Assembly: GCA_902792685.1 (NCBI GenBank)
Contig: CADBAP010000013.1
Span: 1 to 36,106, forward strand
Length of the DNA: 36,106 nucleotides
DNA from: an uncultured Prevotellaceae bacterium
Lineage (GTDB): Bacteria > Bacteroidota > Bacteroidia > Bacteroidales > Bacteroidaceae
Direction: 5' to 3'
A program made the translations under genes and the position numbers. Below the pieces are notes generated by a model. That model worked only from the letters and a program-made list of their open reading frames with translations. It made no database searches and had not been told where the DNA came from. Positions 16,601 to 24,564 of this stretch are shown piece after piece (the stretch's first letter is position 1; every line of letters starts with the position of its first letter).

Positions 16601-16700
16601 GGTAGGATTCGCAGATCCGAAGTATTTCTCCAAATGCTTCAAGGCAGAGATGGGTATGACGCCCAAACAGTATGCCAACAGCCTTACCAAACGTTTTTAA
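13617..16700 (+). CDS. Membrane-spanning sensor/AraC regulator resembling a hybrid two-component system without kinase and receiver
   Basis: 1027 residues. A signal peptide/anchor (1-21) precedes ~750 residues of two-component-regulator-propeller (Reg_prop) repeats ('QDQTGFIWFATWNGLVRFDG', 'DARGNIWLASYENGLSR', 'IGTTNGLL'). A Y_Y_Y domain follows ('FRYKLEGYDEGW', 'NLPPGEYTLIVQ'), then one transmembrane helix (~859-882), a ~38-residue linker and an AraC-type HTH (922-1027, 'FVIEDMARHLGMSRTAFYNKMK', 'ITDIAYKVGFADPKYFSKCF'). Classical Bacteroides HTCS proteins have HisKA, HATPase and receiver domains between helix and HTH; none fits here. It is therefore read as a one-component, membrane-anchored transcription factor sensing a periplasmic glycan. 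The convergent pectate lyase gene is the obvious candidate target, but this is inference. Confidence 0.9.
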   Translation: MFRKVIFCYLMLFSSLLARGESFCRVMDFATDNGLLQAHISNAIQDQTGFIWFATWNGLVRFDGNTFNTFKPILNSRGTIFSNRIYNIKMNAKGNLWCVSSDNNLYLFTRNDCQFTDILQTLPIVKDQKVKVLTPLEKGVTWVTFRDYSCLRIHDDNFQKGYTYWAAGSKSLLGSKRILDIVQDTKGNEWVLTDRGAVCPTLKLHTTKPFRFVQCIGNSTYLVHTDGSMAVLDPHRKFHYSSLIEQGNEVHYTTSTPTSLILGTDEGVTIYHTATKQKTTHSIGKITYLYIDSKKRIWAFSNTHTVWLISADGKTVKELPATPLANSMPLKNPQLIFENTDHSIIVKPEKGVLSYYDEARQQLRDCRFYRNNEAIAFSPAEISKYIIDHQGNLWIFQKHAANCISFYPDHFNHWKNPSKTEVRAMMRDKMGRNWFADGSYALYLKRDINTPPTYISASGQQTSQPTPFSREPIYGLTEDNQLRIWVGTKGDGVYLLTPTNAQRTTYRTEHFLHQDRNPLSVHSDTIWNVMQDARGNIWLASYENGLSRASFRDGKWSFHHVRNLPNGVKIRCLVEASPGILLIGTTNGLLTADVRHPDKPVFYQNAYRNEEWGLKGNDVMSIVKCRNRFFVCVFGSGISEILSSNILSDTIHFRNVIIPSTATADQIKTALSDGNNIWLASSQAVVRFPVEKGNYTIFNKTNFIGDFNLSEGKPIICGDTIIMGTTDGLLAFSASRTISRTVKNRIVFTGIQYQNDMNIRPLNDIESLTIAPDERSFSLYLSALDYDKMGDMQFRYKLEGYDEGWNYTNENQYTVNYSNLPPGEYTLIVQTTNSKGEWDENMREITVHVVPRFVETVWFKLIILFLLVALFLGMAYAIVYLSRMRQLLQRKYTLLMTVDEFSHDIHIKKEQKDHNSDEQLFMKKTIAFFEDNISNSNFVIEDMARHLGMSRTAFYNKMKSITGLSPIDFIKQMRIKKALKLMEDTSLSITDIAYKVGFADPKYFSKCFKAEMGMTPKQYANSLTKRF

Positions 16701-16713
16701 CCTATTCCAGAAT

Positions 16714-18930
16714 CTACTTCATCAGCATCTTTTTCCCATTTACAATGACTATACCTTTATATCCTTTGCCCACACGCTGACCAGCAAGGTTATACCACGA
16801 ATACTGGGTGTTGGGTGATGGGTGTTGGATGTTAATGTCAACGTTAGAAATGCCAGTCGTTGTATCTGATGACAACGCTATATAGAAGAGGTATGACTCA
16901 CCGGAGGTACGCGTAATCGTATAGGTACCTGCAGAGGTCAGCTTGGCAGAAACAATATTGGTTGACGGGATGGTCAGCTCCCCGATATTCGTCACGCTGA
17001 TGCGTTTGTTTTCTGAATTGGCGAAGTAGAGGGTCATCAGCATCGGTTCGGAGATTGTGAAGCTAACACTTGACGAGGAACCCATCTTCAGACAGGTATT
17101 ATAGGTTGTTTCGCCTACCGTCACCGTTCCCTTGCTGTTGCTGGTACTTCCGACAATCGTAAACCCTGATTGAGGATCATTCATCAGCTCAACGATGCTG
17201 CCGCCCTTCGTCACCTCTGTGGGTGTAGGCGTTGGATCATCACCGCCTTCGCCACCTTCTTCACCGCCTTGTTCACTTTCTTGCATACCCTGAATCTTCA
17301 CCAGTGATGACTTATAAGAGGTGATAGCTGCCTTCAGCTCGGTGTTGACATCATGACTCCGGTCATCAACGCTGTTGTCGAAAGTCCAGTGGAAGTCGCC
17401 GCCATTGGTACGGCCAGCCCATTCGTTCAAAATACCGGCCACCAGCTCTGGGTCGTCGGGTGTTGAACTGTACATCCCTTCCGCCGTATCGAAATTGTCA
17501 TATACATGTCCACCTTTGTAGGCATGCACCGTTTCAGGTACCTTCTCGTCACGAGTGGTCACCAACCAGGCATCAAACTGCTGAGCATCGGTGTCCTGAT
17601 ATTGCAGGCGCAGCTCGACGGTCGTCGTCTCCACCTTATTATGATAAGCCTTGCTCATACCACCAGGCTGACCAGAGAAGGTCCCCTTGTCGGGTTCGCT
17701 GGCGTAGATGCGGTCGGTGCCCTGTCCCGCAATCATCATCGGACGCTGCACATTACGGAAGTGGTTGCACTCGATGAAAGCATTTGAAACCTCCGTCACA
17801 CCGATGCCATAAACAGACATACCATCATAGTAGTTGTTATAGATATGAGCCGTCGTATGGTTCAGACGAGGTGTACGCGAATCACAGTGGTCAAACCAGT
17901 TATGATGGAAGGTAATCAGCAGGTTCGTCTCCTCCTTGGTGGCACCGCCGCAGCCCATTACCTTACCGTTGTCAAAAAAGTGGTTGTAGGAAATGGTCGT
18001 CAGCGTAGAACGATACTTCATGTCTATACAGCCGTCACCCTTCACCTGGTCGGCATCCTTGCCTGGAGAACCGTAGAAGAAATCGCAGTTGTGAACCCAG
18101 TTATGGAAGTTGTCGGTGTCCATGCTGATCGCATCGTCACCACACAGCATGATGCCGATGTTCCGAATCTCTATGCCCTTGGTGCGCTTGAGGTTGATAC
18201 CGTAGCCGTAAAGGGTGGCATCGTTGCCAACACCCTCGAAAGTCACATGTTCACACATACAGTCGGTATTGTTCTTGCCTTCGAAATTGATGTAAATACC
18301 ATCCTTCAAACCATCAATCTGCTCTTTTCGGATCGTACCGATGACACGAATGATGAGTGGCGCCTTATCCTTACCTTTTCCATAAGCCTGAAGAATATTG
18401 GCAAGACCCGTCTGTTCTACCTCACTCTTTCCATCGTTAATGTTACAGGTGACGGTGTTGACGTTCTGAGCGGAAACATATAGTATTTTAGCTCCATTTT
18501 TAATGGTTCCATCGAGTTCATAGCCTCCAGGCACATATTCATCCGTAAAGGCAAACCCCTCACGGTTATGTGCCTTCACTGTCAATGTTTCTGTCGTAGC
18601 ACGATCAATCTCCTGTTCGTGTTCATCAACGGCAACAACCGTCAAGGTGTATTTTCCCGCCTTCAATCCGGGCACATCCACACGCAGATAGTCAGCATAC
18701 AAGCGTACCAGGCAGTCATCAACCTGCTGGTTAGTGATACCCTCACCACTATAATATACATGATAGGCTGCAGCCTCGCTAACGGGCTGCCATTCAGCAT
18801 ACGCTGTTTCCAGCCATCCCTGCTGCTTGACGAACGTGAGAGCCTGGGCAGACATCACGCTGATAAATAACATGGATGCCATCATCTGCATCCTTAAAAC
18901 TTGAGCAAATAGACTTCTTTTCGTTTTCAT
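16714..18930 (-). CDS. Secreted pectate lyase, PL1-type, with C-terminal sorting tail
   Basis: 738 residues, signal peptide to about residue 30 ('VMSAQA'). Residues ~30-130 form an Fn3/Ig-like region. The parallel beta-helix lyase domain follows, with 'CGDDAISMDTDNFHNWVHNCDF' region (typical DAIS...N.W..HC pattern), 'DGCIDMKYRS', and 'HHNWFDHCDSRTPRL' with 'AHIYNNYYDG'. Arg352 in R-T-P fits the catalytic Arg of the RxPxxR motif. The enzyme cleaves polygalacturonate by beta-elimination with Ca2+. A Gly/Glu- and Pro/Thr-rich linker ('GGEEGGEGGDDPTPTPTE') leads to a beta domain and the tail 'WYNLAGQRV' plus 'YKGIVIVNGKKMLMK'. Unlike the other three secreted proteins here, no small acidic partner follows. 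Its products would feed the KduI/KduD steps encoded at 27228-28914. Confidence 0.9.
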   Translation of the reverse strand: MKTKRSLFAQVLRMQMMASMLFISVMSAQALTFVKQQGWLETAYAEWQPVSEAAAYHVYYSGEGITNQQVDDCLVRLYADYLRVDVPGLKAGKYTLTVVAVDEHEQEIDRATTETLTVKAHNREGFAFTDEYVPGGYELDGTIKNGAKILYVSAQNVNTVTCNINDGKSEVEQTGLANILQAYGKGKDKAPLIIRVIGTIRKEQIDGLKDGIYINFEGKNNTDCMCEHVTFEGVGNDATLYGYGINLKRTKGIEIRNIGIMLCGDDAISMDTDNFHNWVHNCDFFYGSPGKDADQVKGDGCIDMKYRSTLTTISYNHFFDNGKVMGCGGATKEETNLLITFHHNWFDHCDSRTPRLNHTTAHIYNNYYDGMSVYGIGVTEVSNAFIECNHFRNVQRPMMIAGQGTDRIYASEPDKGTFSGQPGGMSKAYHNKVETTTVELRLQYQDTDAQQFDAWLVTTRDEKVPETVHAYKGGHVYDNFDTAEGMYSSTPDDPELVAGILNEWAGRTNGGDFHWTFDNSVDDRSHDVNTELKAAITSYKSSLVKIQGMQESEQGGEEGGEGGDDPTPTPTEVTKGGSIVELMNDPQSGFTIVGSTSNSKGTVTVGETTYNTCLKMGSSSSVSFTISEPMLMTLYFANSENKRISVTNIGELTIPSTNIVSAKLTSAGTYTITRTSGESYLFYIALSSDTTTGISNVDINIQHPSPNTQYSWYNLAGQRVGKGYKGIVIVNGKKMLMK

Positions 18931-18961
18931 TGTTGTTTAGGATTATTTTTAAATCACGCTG

Positions 18962-18969
18962 CAAAAGTA
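18962..18969 (-). promoter_or_regulatory. Putative -7 box of the pectate lyase gene
   Basis: CAAAAGTA on the + strand reads TACTTTTG on the minus strand, a match to TAnnTTTG, 32 bases upstream of the ATG. No -33 TTTG is found at normal spacing, which would fit an activator-dependent promoter. The rest of 18931-19139 shows no gene. Confidence 0.5.
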
Positions 18970-19139
18970 CACTTGTCTCAAATTTCATCGGCGCAATGAT
19001 TAACAAAAAAAAGTGGAAAAATTATCATTTTAGCCTGTACACGCTTCTTTATTGCAAATGGCAGGGGCGAAAAACGAAAAACGGTTCTCCTAATCATATT
19101 TCAAACAATACTCACAGGGACTGGTGACTGACATCTTTA

Positions 19140-19156
19140 AACGCTCATACCGAGCG
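19140..19156. other. Short hairpin ACGCTC/GAGCGT
   Basis: A perfect 6-bp stem with a 5-nt loop (ATACC) lies just outside the secDF terminator. No T-run follows on either side, so its role is unclear. Confidence 0.35.
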
Positions 19157-19162
19157 TACATG

Positions 19163-19200
19163 AAAAAAGAGGGAACTCCATCAAGGAATTCCCTCTTTTT
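19163..19200 (-). terminator. Terminator of secDF
   Basis: A 12-bp stem, AAAAAGAGGGAA with TTCCCTCTTTTT, one C/A mismatch, 3 more pairs (TCC/GGA) and a 5-nt loop. The A- and T-rich flanks would allow function in both directions. It begins 16 bases after the secDF stop on the minus strand. Confidence 0.85.
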
Positions 19201-19215
19201 GTTTATGGTCGAGAA

Positions 19216-22200
19216 TTATTTCTCTTCTTCTTTCTGTACCAGACGGTTTTCAATCTTACGACCCATAACGAGGTATGCAACAGGTGATGCGATAAAGATT
19301 GAAGAGAGGGTACCGAAGACAACACCGAGGATCATCGCGAACGAGAAGCTGCGGATGCTCTCACCTCCGAGGAAGAAGATACACAAGAGTACGATCAACG
19401 TAGAGAGTGAGGTGTTGATGGTACGTGCCAACGTCTGATTGATAGAGTTGTTGAACACGGTCTGCTTGTCCTGCTTCGGATGCAGCTTGAGGTTCTCACG
19501 GATACGGTCGAATACCACCACCTTATCATTAATGGAGTAACCGATCACAGTCAGGATAGCACCGATGAAGGTCTGGTCGATTTCCAGTGAGAACGGTGCC
19601 CAGCCCCAGCAGAGTGAGTAGATACCCAATACAACCAGTGTATCGACTGCCAACGCTACGATAGAGCCGACAGAGAAGCCGACGTTGCGGAAGCGCAGGA
19701 GGATATAGAGGAAGATGAATACCAAAGCGAGGAGCACGCTGACGATAGCGCCGTAGGTGATATCCTTAGCCACTGACGGACCTACCTTCTGTGAACTGAT
19801 GATGGAACCACCTTCGCGAACATCCGGATTCTTGAATGCTTCTACATTGGCCTGTGCAACGAGGTTTGCCTTCTTCAGTGCATCGTAAAGGATGGTCTCG
19901 GCCTTATCGTCCTCAGTAGGATCGTTAGACTCGATATTCCAGTTGGTAGATACACGGATGGTCTTACCATCAGTACCCAATGCTATCACGGTCGTGTTAG
20001 CTGGCTGTCCGGCATTCTCGCCCTTCGAGTTGACGAAGGCACCATCGAGCACCTTACGGACATCCTCTACATGGGTAGCCTTGTCGAGGGTTACCACATA
20101 GTTACGTCCACCTGTGAAGTCGATGCTCTGGCTGAGGCCGCGAGCGAAGAAGCTGACACAGAAGACGATGGCTGCGATAGCTGCGATAGTGAATGAGTAT
20201 TTGAAGAGACTCATGAACTTCACATCCATGTTCTGCATGAGGTTCTTGGAAATCTTTGTGCAGAAGGTTTGTCCGAGCCAACGGTCGTGCTTGAACTGAT
20301 TCTCGTAAACCAGACGGGTCAGGAACACTGCGGTGAAGAATGAGCAGCAGATACCGATGATCCAAGTGGTTGCGAAACCGCGGATAGGACCTGTACCTGT
20401 TACCAACAGGATGACACCTGTGATCAAGGAGGTCAAGTTAGAGTCGAAGATTGCAGAGAATGCATTGCTGTAACCTGCCTGCAGTGCCTGTTTGATATTC
20501 TTGCCACTACGCATCTCTTCCTTGATACGCTCATAGATAAGCACGTTCGCATCGACCGCAGTACCGAGCGTCAGCACGATACCGGCGATACCAGGCATCG
20601 TCAGTGCCGACTGGAAGGATGCGAGGATGCCCAACGTAAAGAAGAGGTTGAATAACAGCGCGATGTTGGCCATCATACCTGGGATGAAGTCGTACATGAC
20701 AAGCATGTAAACCATCAGGATGACGAAGGCGATGACGAATGACCAAAGACCCTGCTTGATAGACTGTGCACCGAGGGTAGGACCTACGACCTCTTCCTGT
20801 ACGATACGTGCAGGTGCCGGCATACGTCCGGATTTCAAGGTGTTAGCCAAGTCCTTGGTATCCTCAATGGTGAAGTTACCACTGATAGAAGACTGACCGC
20901 CGCTGATTTCCTGGTTGACACGTGGAGCAGAGTAAACAACACCGTCGAGGACGATGGCTACTGCCTTACCTACGTTGGCCTTTGTCAGCGCTGCCCACTC
21001 GCGGGCACCATCAGAGTTCATCGTCATGGATACCTCAGGCTTACCAAACTGGTCGTAGGTGTCCTTGGCATCGGTGATGACATCACCTTCCAGTGGCGCA
21101 CGACCATCAGAAGTGGTCACCTTCAGGGCATAAAGCTCGTAGATGTTCTTGTTCTCCTCGTTCATCGGCTTCGCACTCCACAACAGTTTCAGGTCTGTAG
21201 GAAGGATGCGCTGAGCCAGCTCAGAATGGAGAATCTTGTTGATTTCCGCTGTATCACGAACATGTGCATAACCCACGAGTGCCAATGCATCGTTCGGGAT
21301 AATCTGCAACATAGAGAGCAACGGGTTCTCTTTCTTAGCCTGTGCCAGCTGGGCAGCCTCGGTCTTCTTGGCGGCAGCAGCACTTGCCTGCTCCTTGCTG
21401 TCGTTCTTCAACTGGAACTTAGTCTCTGGAGTCTTCTTCTTGGCATCAGCTACCTCTGCCTTCGCAGCGGTGCTGTCGGTCTTGGTGGTGTCAACTTTCG
21501 TGTCACCACTGGCCAGACGGGCATTGAGCTGCTGGAGATACGGATTGATTTCCGTATTGTTATAGGTTACCCAGAACTCCAGGTTTGCACTACCCTGCAG
21601 GAGCTTACGCATACGCTCCGGCTCACGGATACCAGGCATCTCAACCATGATACGACCGTCCTGACCTTCCAGTTTCTGGATGTTCGGCTGAACAACGCCA
21701 AACTTGTCGATACGGTTACGGACCACGTTGAACGAGTTGTCGATAGCGGCCTGTACCTCCTCGCGGAGAGCCTTCTCAACCTCGTCGTCGGTGCTCTGTG
21801 TGTTCACCTTGTTCTTCAACTGCTGTGTGGCAAAGATTGTTGCCAGACGGCCACCATTTGAATTCTTCTTGTAAGCATCGATGAAGAGTGTGATAAAGTC
21901 TTTCTGACTATCCTCTTCCTGCTTGCGGGCTTCCTGCATAGATTTCACGAAAGCCGGGTCAGTCTTGTGGTCTGCCAATACCTCGATGACATCGGGTACA
22001 GAGATTTCAAGAATGACGTTCATACCGCCCTTCAGGTCAAGTCCGAGACCAATCTGTGTCTCCAAGCACTTCTGGTATGAGTAGATGCCCAGATACTTGA
22101 CAGAGTCCTTGTAGTTCTCTGCAGCAATGGGGTCGGTCTTCTCAATCTCCGCAATCTTTCCGTCATAGTAGCTGGTAGCCACTGAGAAGGACAGATAGAA

Positions 22201-22257
22201 GATACTTGCCAACGTCAGGAGGACGGCAACAAAAATTACTAATCCTTTGTTTTGCAT
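19216..22257 (-). CDS. secDF: SecDF protein-export membrane protein (SecD-SecF fusion)
   Basis: 1013-residue natural fusion of SecD (N-terminal ~2/3) and SecF. These use the proton-motive force to pull substrates through SecYEG from the periplasmic side. Seen are the N-terminal helix, 'GLGLDLKGGMNVILE', a large periplasmic domain, the helix cluster with 'GTAVDANVLIYERIKEE', then the SecF part with 'SIDFTGGRNYVV' and 'VIGYSINDKVVVFDRIREN'. The periplasmic domain contains a low-complexity Ala/Lys/Thr-rich insert of ~100 residues (around 'DTTKTDSTAAKAEVADAKKK' and 'SAAAAKKTEAAQLAQAKK') not found in minimal SecD. The gene is monocistronic here, with its own -7 box and a strong terminator. It supports export of the many signal-peptide proteins in this window. 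Confidence 0.96.
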   Translation of the reverse strand: MQNKGLVIFVAVLLTLASIFYLSFSVATSYYDGKIAEIEKTDPIAAENYKDSVKYLGIYSYQKCLETQIGLGLDLKGGMNVILEISVPDVIEVLADHKTDPAFVKSMQEARKQEEDSQKDFITLFIDAYKKNSNGGRLATIFATQQLKNKVNTQSTDDEVEKALREEVQAAIDNSFNVVRNRIDKFGVVQPNIQKLEGQDGRIMVEMPGIREPERMRKLLQGSANLEFWVTYNNTEINPYLQQLNARLASGDTKVDTTKTDSTAAKAEVADAKKKTPETKFQLKNDSKEQASAAAAKKTEAAQLAQAKKENPLLSMLQIIPNDALALVGYAHVRDTAEINKILHSELAQRILPTDLKLLWSAKPMNEENKNIYELYALKVTTSDGRAPLEGDVITDAKDTYDQFGKPEVSMTMNSDGAREWAALTKANVGKAVAIVLDGVVYSAPRVNQEISGGQSSISGNFTIEDTKDLANTLKSGRMPAPARIVQEEVVGPTLGAQSIKQGLWSFVIAFVILMVYMLVMYDFIPGMMANIALLFNLFFTLGILASFQSALTMPGIAGIVLTLGTAVDANVLIYERIKEEMRSGKNIKQALQAGYSNAFSAIFDSNLTSLITGVILLVTGTGPIRGFATTWIIGICCSFFTAVFLTRLVYENQFKHDRWLGQTFCTKISKNLMQNMDVKFMSLFKYSFTIAAIAAIVFCVSFFARGLSQSIDFTGGRNYVVTLDKATHVEDVRKVLDGAFVNSKGENAGQPANTTVIALGTDGKTIRVSTNWNIESNDPTEDDKAETILYDALKKANLVAQANVEAFKNPDVREGGSIISSQKVGPSVAKDITYGAIVSVLLALVFIFLYILLRFRNVGFSVGSIVALAVDTLVVLGIYSLCWGWAPFSLEIDQTFIGAILTVIGYSINDKVVVFDRIRENLKLHPKQDKQTVFNNSINQTLARTINTSLSTLIVLLCIFFLGGESIRSFSFAMILGVVFGTLSSIFIASPVAYLVMGRKIENRLVQKEEEK

Positions 22258-22338
22258 TTTGTTAATTTATTGTTTGATTGTGAATTCTTTCGTCTCACTT
22301 TTGGCACGAAGCCAGATGCTAAAAAGCAAATTAGCGTG

Positions 22339-22346
22339 CAAAGATA
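22339..22346 (-). promoter_or_regulatory. -7 box of secDF
   Basis: CAAAGATA on + reads TATCTTTG on minus, matching TAnnTTTG, about 80 bases upstream of the start codon. The -33 position shows only a partial match (TTTCG). Confidence 0.55.
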
Positions 22347-22394
22347 GTGATTTTTCTGTATTTCGAAAAATTTATACCTATTTATTTTAGGTTT

Positions 22395-23480
22395 TTACTT
22401 CATTTTCAGCCAACAATAGACCGGATAGTGGTCAGAAACGGTCACCTTGGTGTCAACTTTTGCACCATAAGGCTCCCATTCGTCGGAGCAGAGAATGTTG
22501 TCGATGCGTACCCGCATCCCTCCTCGTGCATAACTCCATCCGGGACCTTTTCCTGTGGATACATAACAGTCGGTGAGGTCTTTGGCAATGGTGCGATGAG
22601 TATAGGAAATAGGATTGTCATTGAAATCGCCGCAGACGATGACACTTTTCCCTTCATCACGGCGTTGGGCGATATATGCTGCTACGGCCTCAGCCTGTGG
22701 AGCACGCCGCTGGACAGCATCACGCAAACGACCGAACAGTTCGCGTGACTCGCCTTTGGCTTCTTCAGCCGTCAGATCGCCTTTCACCATCTGCTTGAAA
22801 TTCTGCTTCACCTCCTGACTCAACCCGTTGCTTTCCAGGTGGTTGTTGATGACGACAACCTCCTTGCCGTGATAGTCAATTTCGTATGCAATACTGGAAT
22901 TACCCTTTGACTCATATTCGATGAATTCGGACTTTAGAATCGGAAATCGGCTAAAAAGCGTCAACACAGTACTCTTATCCTTTGCTTCCTCTTTGGAGTA
23001 TTCATACTTCTTTTTCAGTACGTCATTGATACGGGCATCCTGAGAAGAAAATCCGCCTTCCTGAATACAGATAATGTCGGCATCGCAGTTGATCAGCCAA
23101 CTGACAACCTCGCTGGGTTCGTCTTTCGGTAATCCAGTCGTACCATACCCGTATCCTGCCACATTGTACGACACCACCTTGATGGCTCCTTCCGGCGGTT
23201 CTGAGGCAATATTAAACGGTATGTACGTGCGTATGGGGAAATAGCAAATCAAGTATCCCACAAAGGGGATGATGGCTCCACGCCAGCAGAAGAAGAGCCA
23301 AAAGACAAGAAACAGCAGATTGAACACCAGAAAGATGGGGAACAACAGCGTTGAACAAGCCAGAATAGGGTGCTCTACAGGGTTGAAGCAGCCGGAATAG
23401 CCCAAGAGAAGCATGATCAGCACCGTTGCCACATTGGCACCAGCAATCACTCGAAGGGTAATGGTCTTGAAGCGTTTCAT
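22395..23480 (-). CDS. Membrane-anchored endonuclease/exonuclease/phosphatase-family protein
   Basis: 361 residues. Two or three hydrophobic helices occupy residues ~8-95 ('ANVATVLIMLLLGYSG', 'FLVFNLLFLVFWLFFCW', 'AIIPFVGYLICYFP'). A DNase I-like EEP domain follows with the family motifs 'VVSYNVAGYG' (metal-binding Asn), 'CIQEGG' (Glu), 'VVINNHLES' (His), 'VCGDFNDNP' (Asp/Asn) and 'VSDHYPVYCWL' (terminal Asp-His). The family covers nucleases and lipid or inositol phosphatases; substrate is not readable. The start codon abuts the stop of the rhomboid gene with no gap, so the pair is an operon. Confidence 0.88.
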   Translation of the reverse strand: MKRFKTITLRVIAGANVATVLIMLLLGYSGCFNPVEHPILACSTLLFPIFLVFNLLFLVFWLFFCWRGAIIPFVGYLICYFPIRTYIPFNIASEPPEGAIKVVSYNVAGYGYGTTGLPKDEPSEVVSWLINCDADIICIQEGGFSSQDARINDVLKKKYEYSKEEAKDKSTVLTLFSRFPILKSEFIEYESKGNSSIAYEIDYHGKEVVVINNHLESNGLSQEVKQNFKQMVKGDLTAEEAKGESRELFGRLRDAVQRRAPQAEAVAAYIAQRRDEGKSVIVCGDFNDNPISYTHRTIAKDLTDCYVSTGKGPGWSYARGGMRVRIDNILCSDEWEPYGAKVDTKVTVSDHYPVYCWLKMK

Positions 23481-24362
23481 CTATTTCTTGCTGCTATCAA
23501 AGAGTTTCTGTTTCTCCGATTTCGACAGACTGTCGTAACCGCTCTTACGAATCTTGTCGAGGATGCGGTCGATTTCCGCCTGCTCTGTCTGTTTGCGCTT
23601 ATTATAGTCCCAATCGCTCTCGTGATGCGGAGGCTGCGTCGAGGTCGTTGTATGGAAGATGCGGAAATCACTGAAATTAACCGTGCTGCGATAAGGGTGC
23701 TTTTTCCAGTACCTGATGAGCAGGAAGCCAAACAGCATACCACCCAAATGGGCTACGTGAGCCACGCCGTCGCCGGAAGAGCCGATAGCCGAGAACAGTT
23801 CTATCGCCACATAGATCATCACAAACCACTTCGCCTTGATGGGGAACGGAATGGGAATGATGAAGATGCGCTGCTCAGGGAAGAGCATACCGAACGCCAA
23901 CAGAATGGCATAGATGGCGCCTGAGGCACCGACTGTCGTCCAAAGGTTCAGATAGGTTGACATCGGGATGCTTCCTACAGCTGTCCGCACATATTCATAA
24001 CTGTCCAGATGTTCGTATGCATACTGCACATACTGCGCTATTTCCTGGCACAAGCCTGCTCCGATTCCACAAAAAATGTAATAAAAAAGGAATTTCTTCG
24101 GACCCCATACATTTTCCACTACGCAGCCGAACATCCACAAGGCAAACATATTGAAGAACAGATGTGCCCAACCTCCATGCATGAACATATAAGTTATAAG
24201 CTGGTAGATCTGAAAGTCAGGAGCCAGGAAAAAATGCAAACCAAAGATGTCGTTCATGTCTCTGCCTCCCAAGAGAGCCACATGACCTGAAAACATGCTG
24301 ATGAGAAAAGCCACCACATTGATAATAAGCAAGCTTTTCGTGACGATTGGTATATTTCGCAT
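23481..24362 (-). CDS. Rhomboid-family intramembrane serine protease
   Basis: 293 residues. Six hydrophobic helices are followed by a soluble basic tail. Family landmarks are 'MFMHGGWAHLFFNMFALWMFG' region (HxxxN-type loop, quoted in part), 'VGASGAIYAI' with nucleophile Ser147, and 'HVAHLGGMLFGFLL' with catalytic His205. Rhomboids cleave transmembrane segments of membrane proteins. The ~75-residue C-terminal extension (Ser/Thr/His then charged, 'YNKRKQTEQAEIDRILDKI') is cytoplasmic and of unknown role. It is directly upstream of, and contiguous with, the EEP-family gene. HU is divergently transcribed on the other side. Confidence 0.93.
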   Translation of the reverse strand: MRNIPIVTKSLLIINVVAFLISMFSGHVALLGGRDMNDIFGLHFFLAPDFQIYQLITYMFMHGGWAHLFFNMFALWMFGCVVENVWGPKKFLFYYIFCGIGAGLCQEIAQYVQYAYEHLDSYEYVRTAVGSIPMSTYLNLWTTVGASGAIYAILLAFGMLFPEQRIFIIPIPFPIKAKWFVMIYVAIELFSAIGSSGDGVAHVAHLGGMLFGFLLIRYWKKHPYRSTVNFSDFRIFHTTTSTQPPHHESDWDYNKRKQTEQAEIDRILDKIRKSGYDSLSKSEKQKLFDSSKK

Positions 24363-24391
24363 ACGTTTGTGTCAATTTCTAATTTATGGCG

Positions 24392-24399
24392 CAAAATTA
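24392..24399 (-). promoter_or_regulatory. -7 box of the rhomboid operon
   Basis: CAAAATTA on + reads TAATTTTG on minus, matching TAnnTTTG, ~30 bases before the start codon. No clear -33 element. It shares the 202-base divergent region with the HU promoter. Confidence 0.5.
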
Positions 24400-24481
24400 C
24401 GAAAAATATCCGTTAAATAGCATAAAATAGGCCCTTTTCAAAGTTTTTTTCACTGTTTTCGTCATTTTTTTCCATTTTTTG

Positions 24482-24512
24482 TTTGGTTTATGAAAACAAA
24501 CTTATATATTTG
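24482..24512 (+). promoter_or_regulatory. Bacteroidetes promoter for HU
   Basis: TTTG (24482-24485), 19 bases, TATATTTG (24505-24512), set in very A/T-rich sequence as expected for a highly expressed gene. Confidence 0.85.
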
Positions 24513-24564
24513 CGCAAGAAATTTGAAAACTTTGTTTCACTTTAACCATTTAATAACTTAAATT

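Noticed and set aside
13617-16700. Calling the regulator a full hybrid two-component system
   Set aside because: No H-box, N/G-boxes or receiver Asp motif exists between the membrane helix and the AraC domain; the space is only about 38 residues.
17845-18483. A 212-codon + strand frame opposite the pectate lyase
   Set aside because: It lies antisense to the conserved beta-helix domain and its translation shows no domain; no promoter or ribosome site supports it.
21226-21861. A 211-codon + strand frame opposite secDF
   Set aside because: It is antisense to the SecD periplasmic domain and Leu-rich without any recognisable feature.
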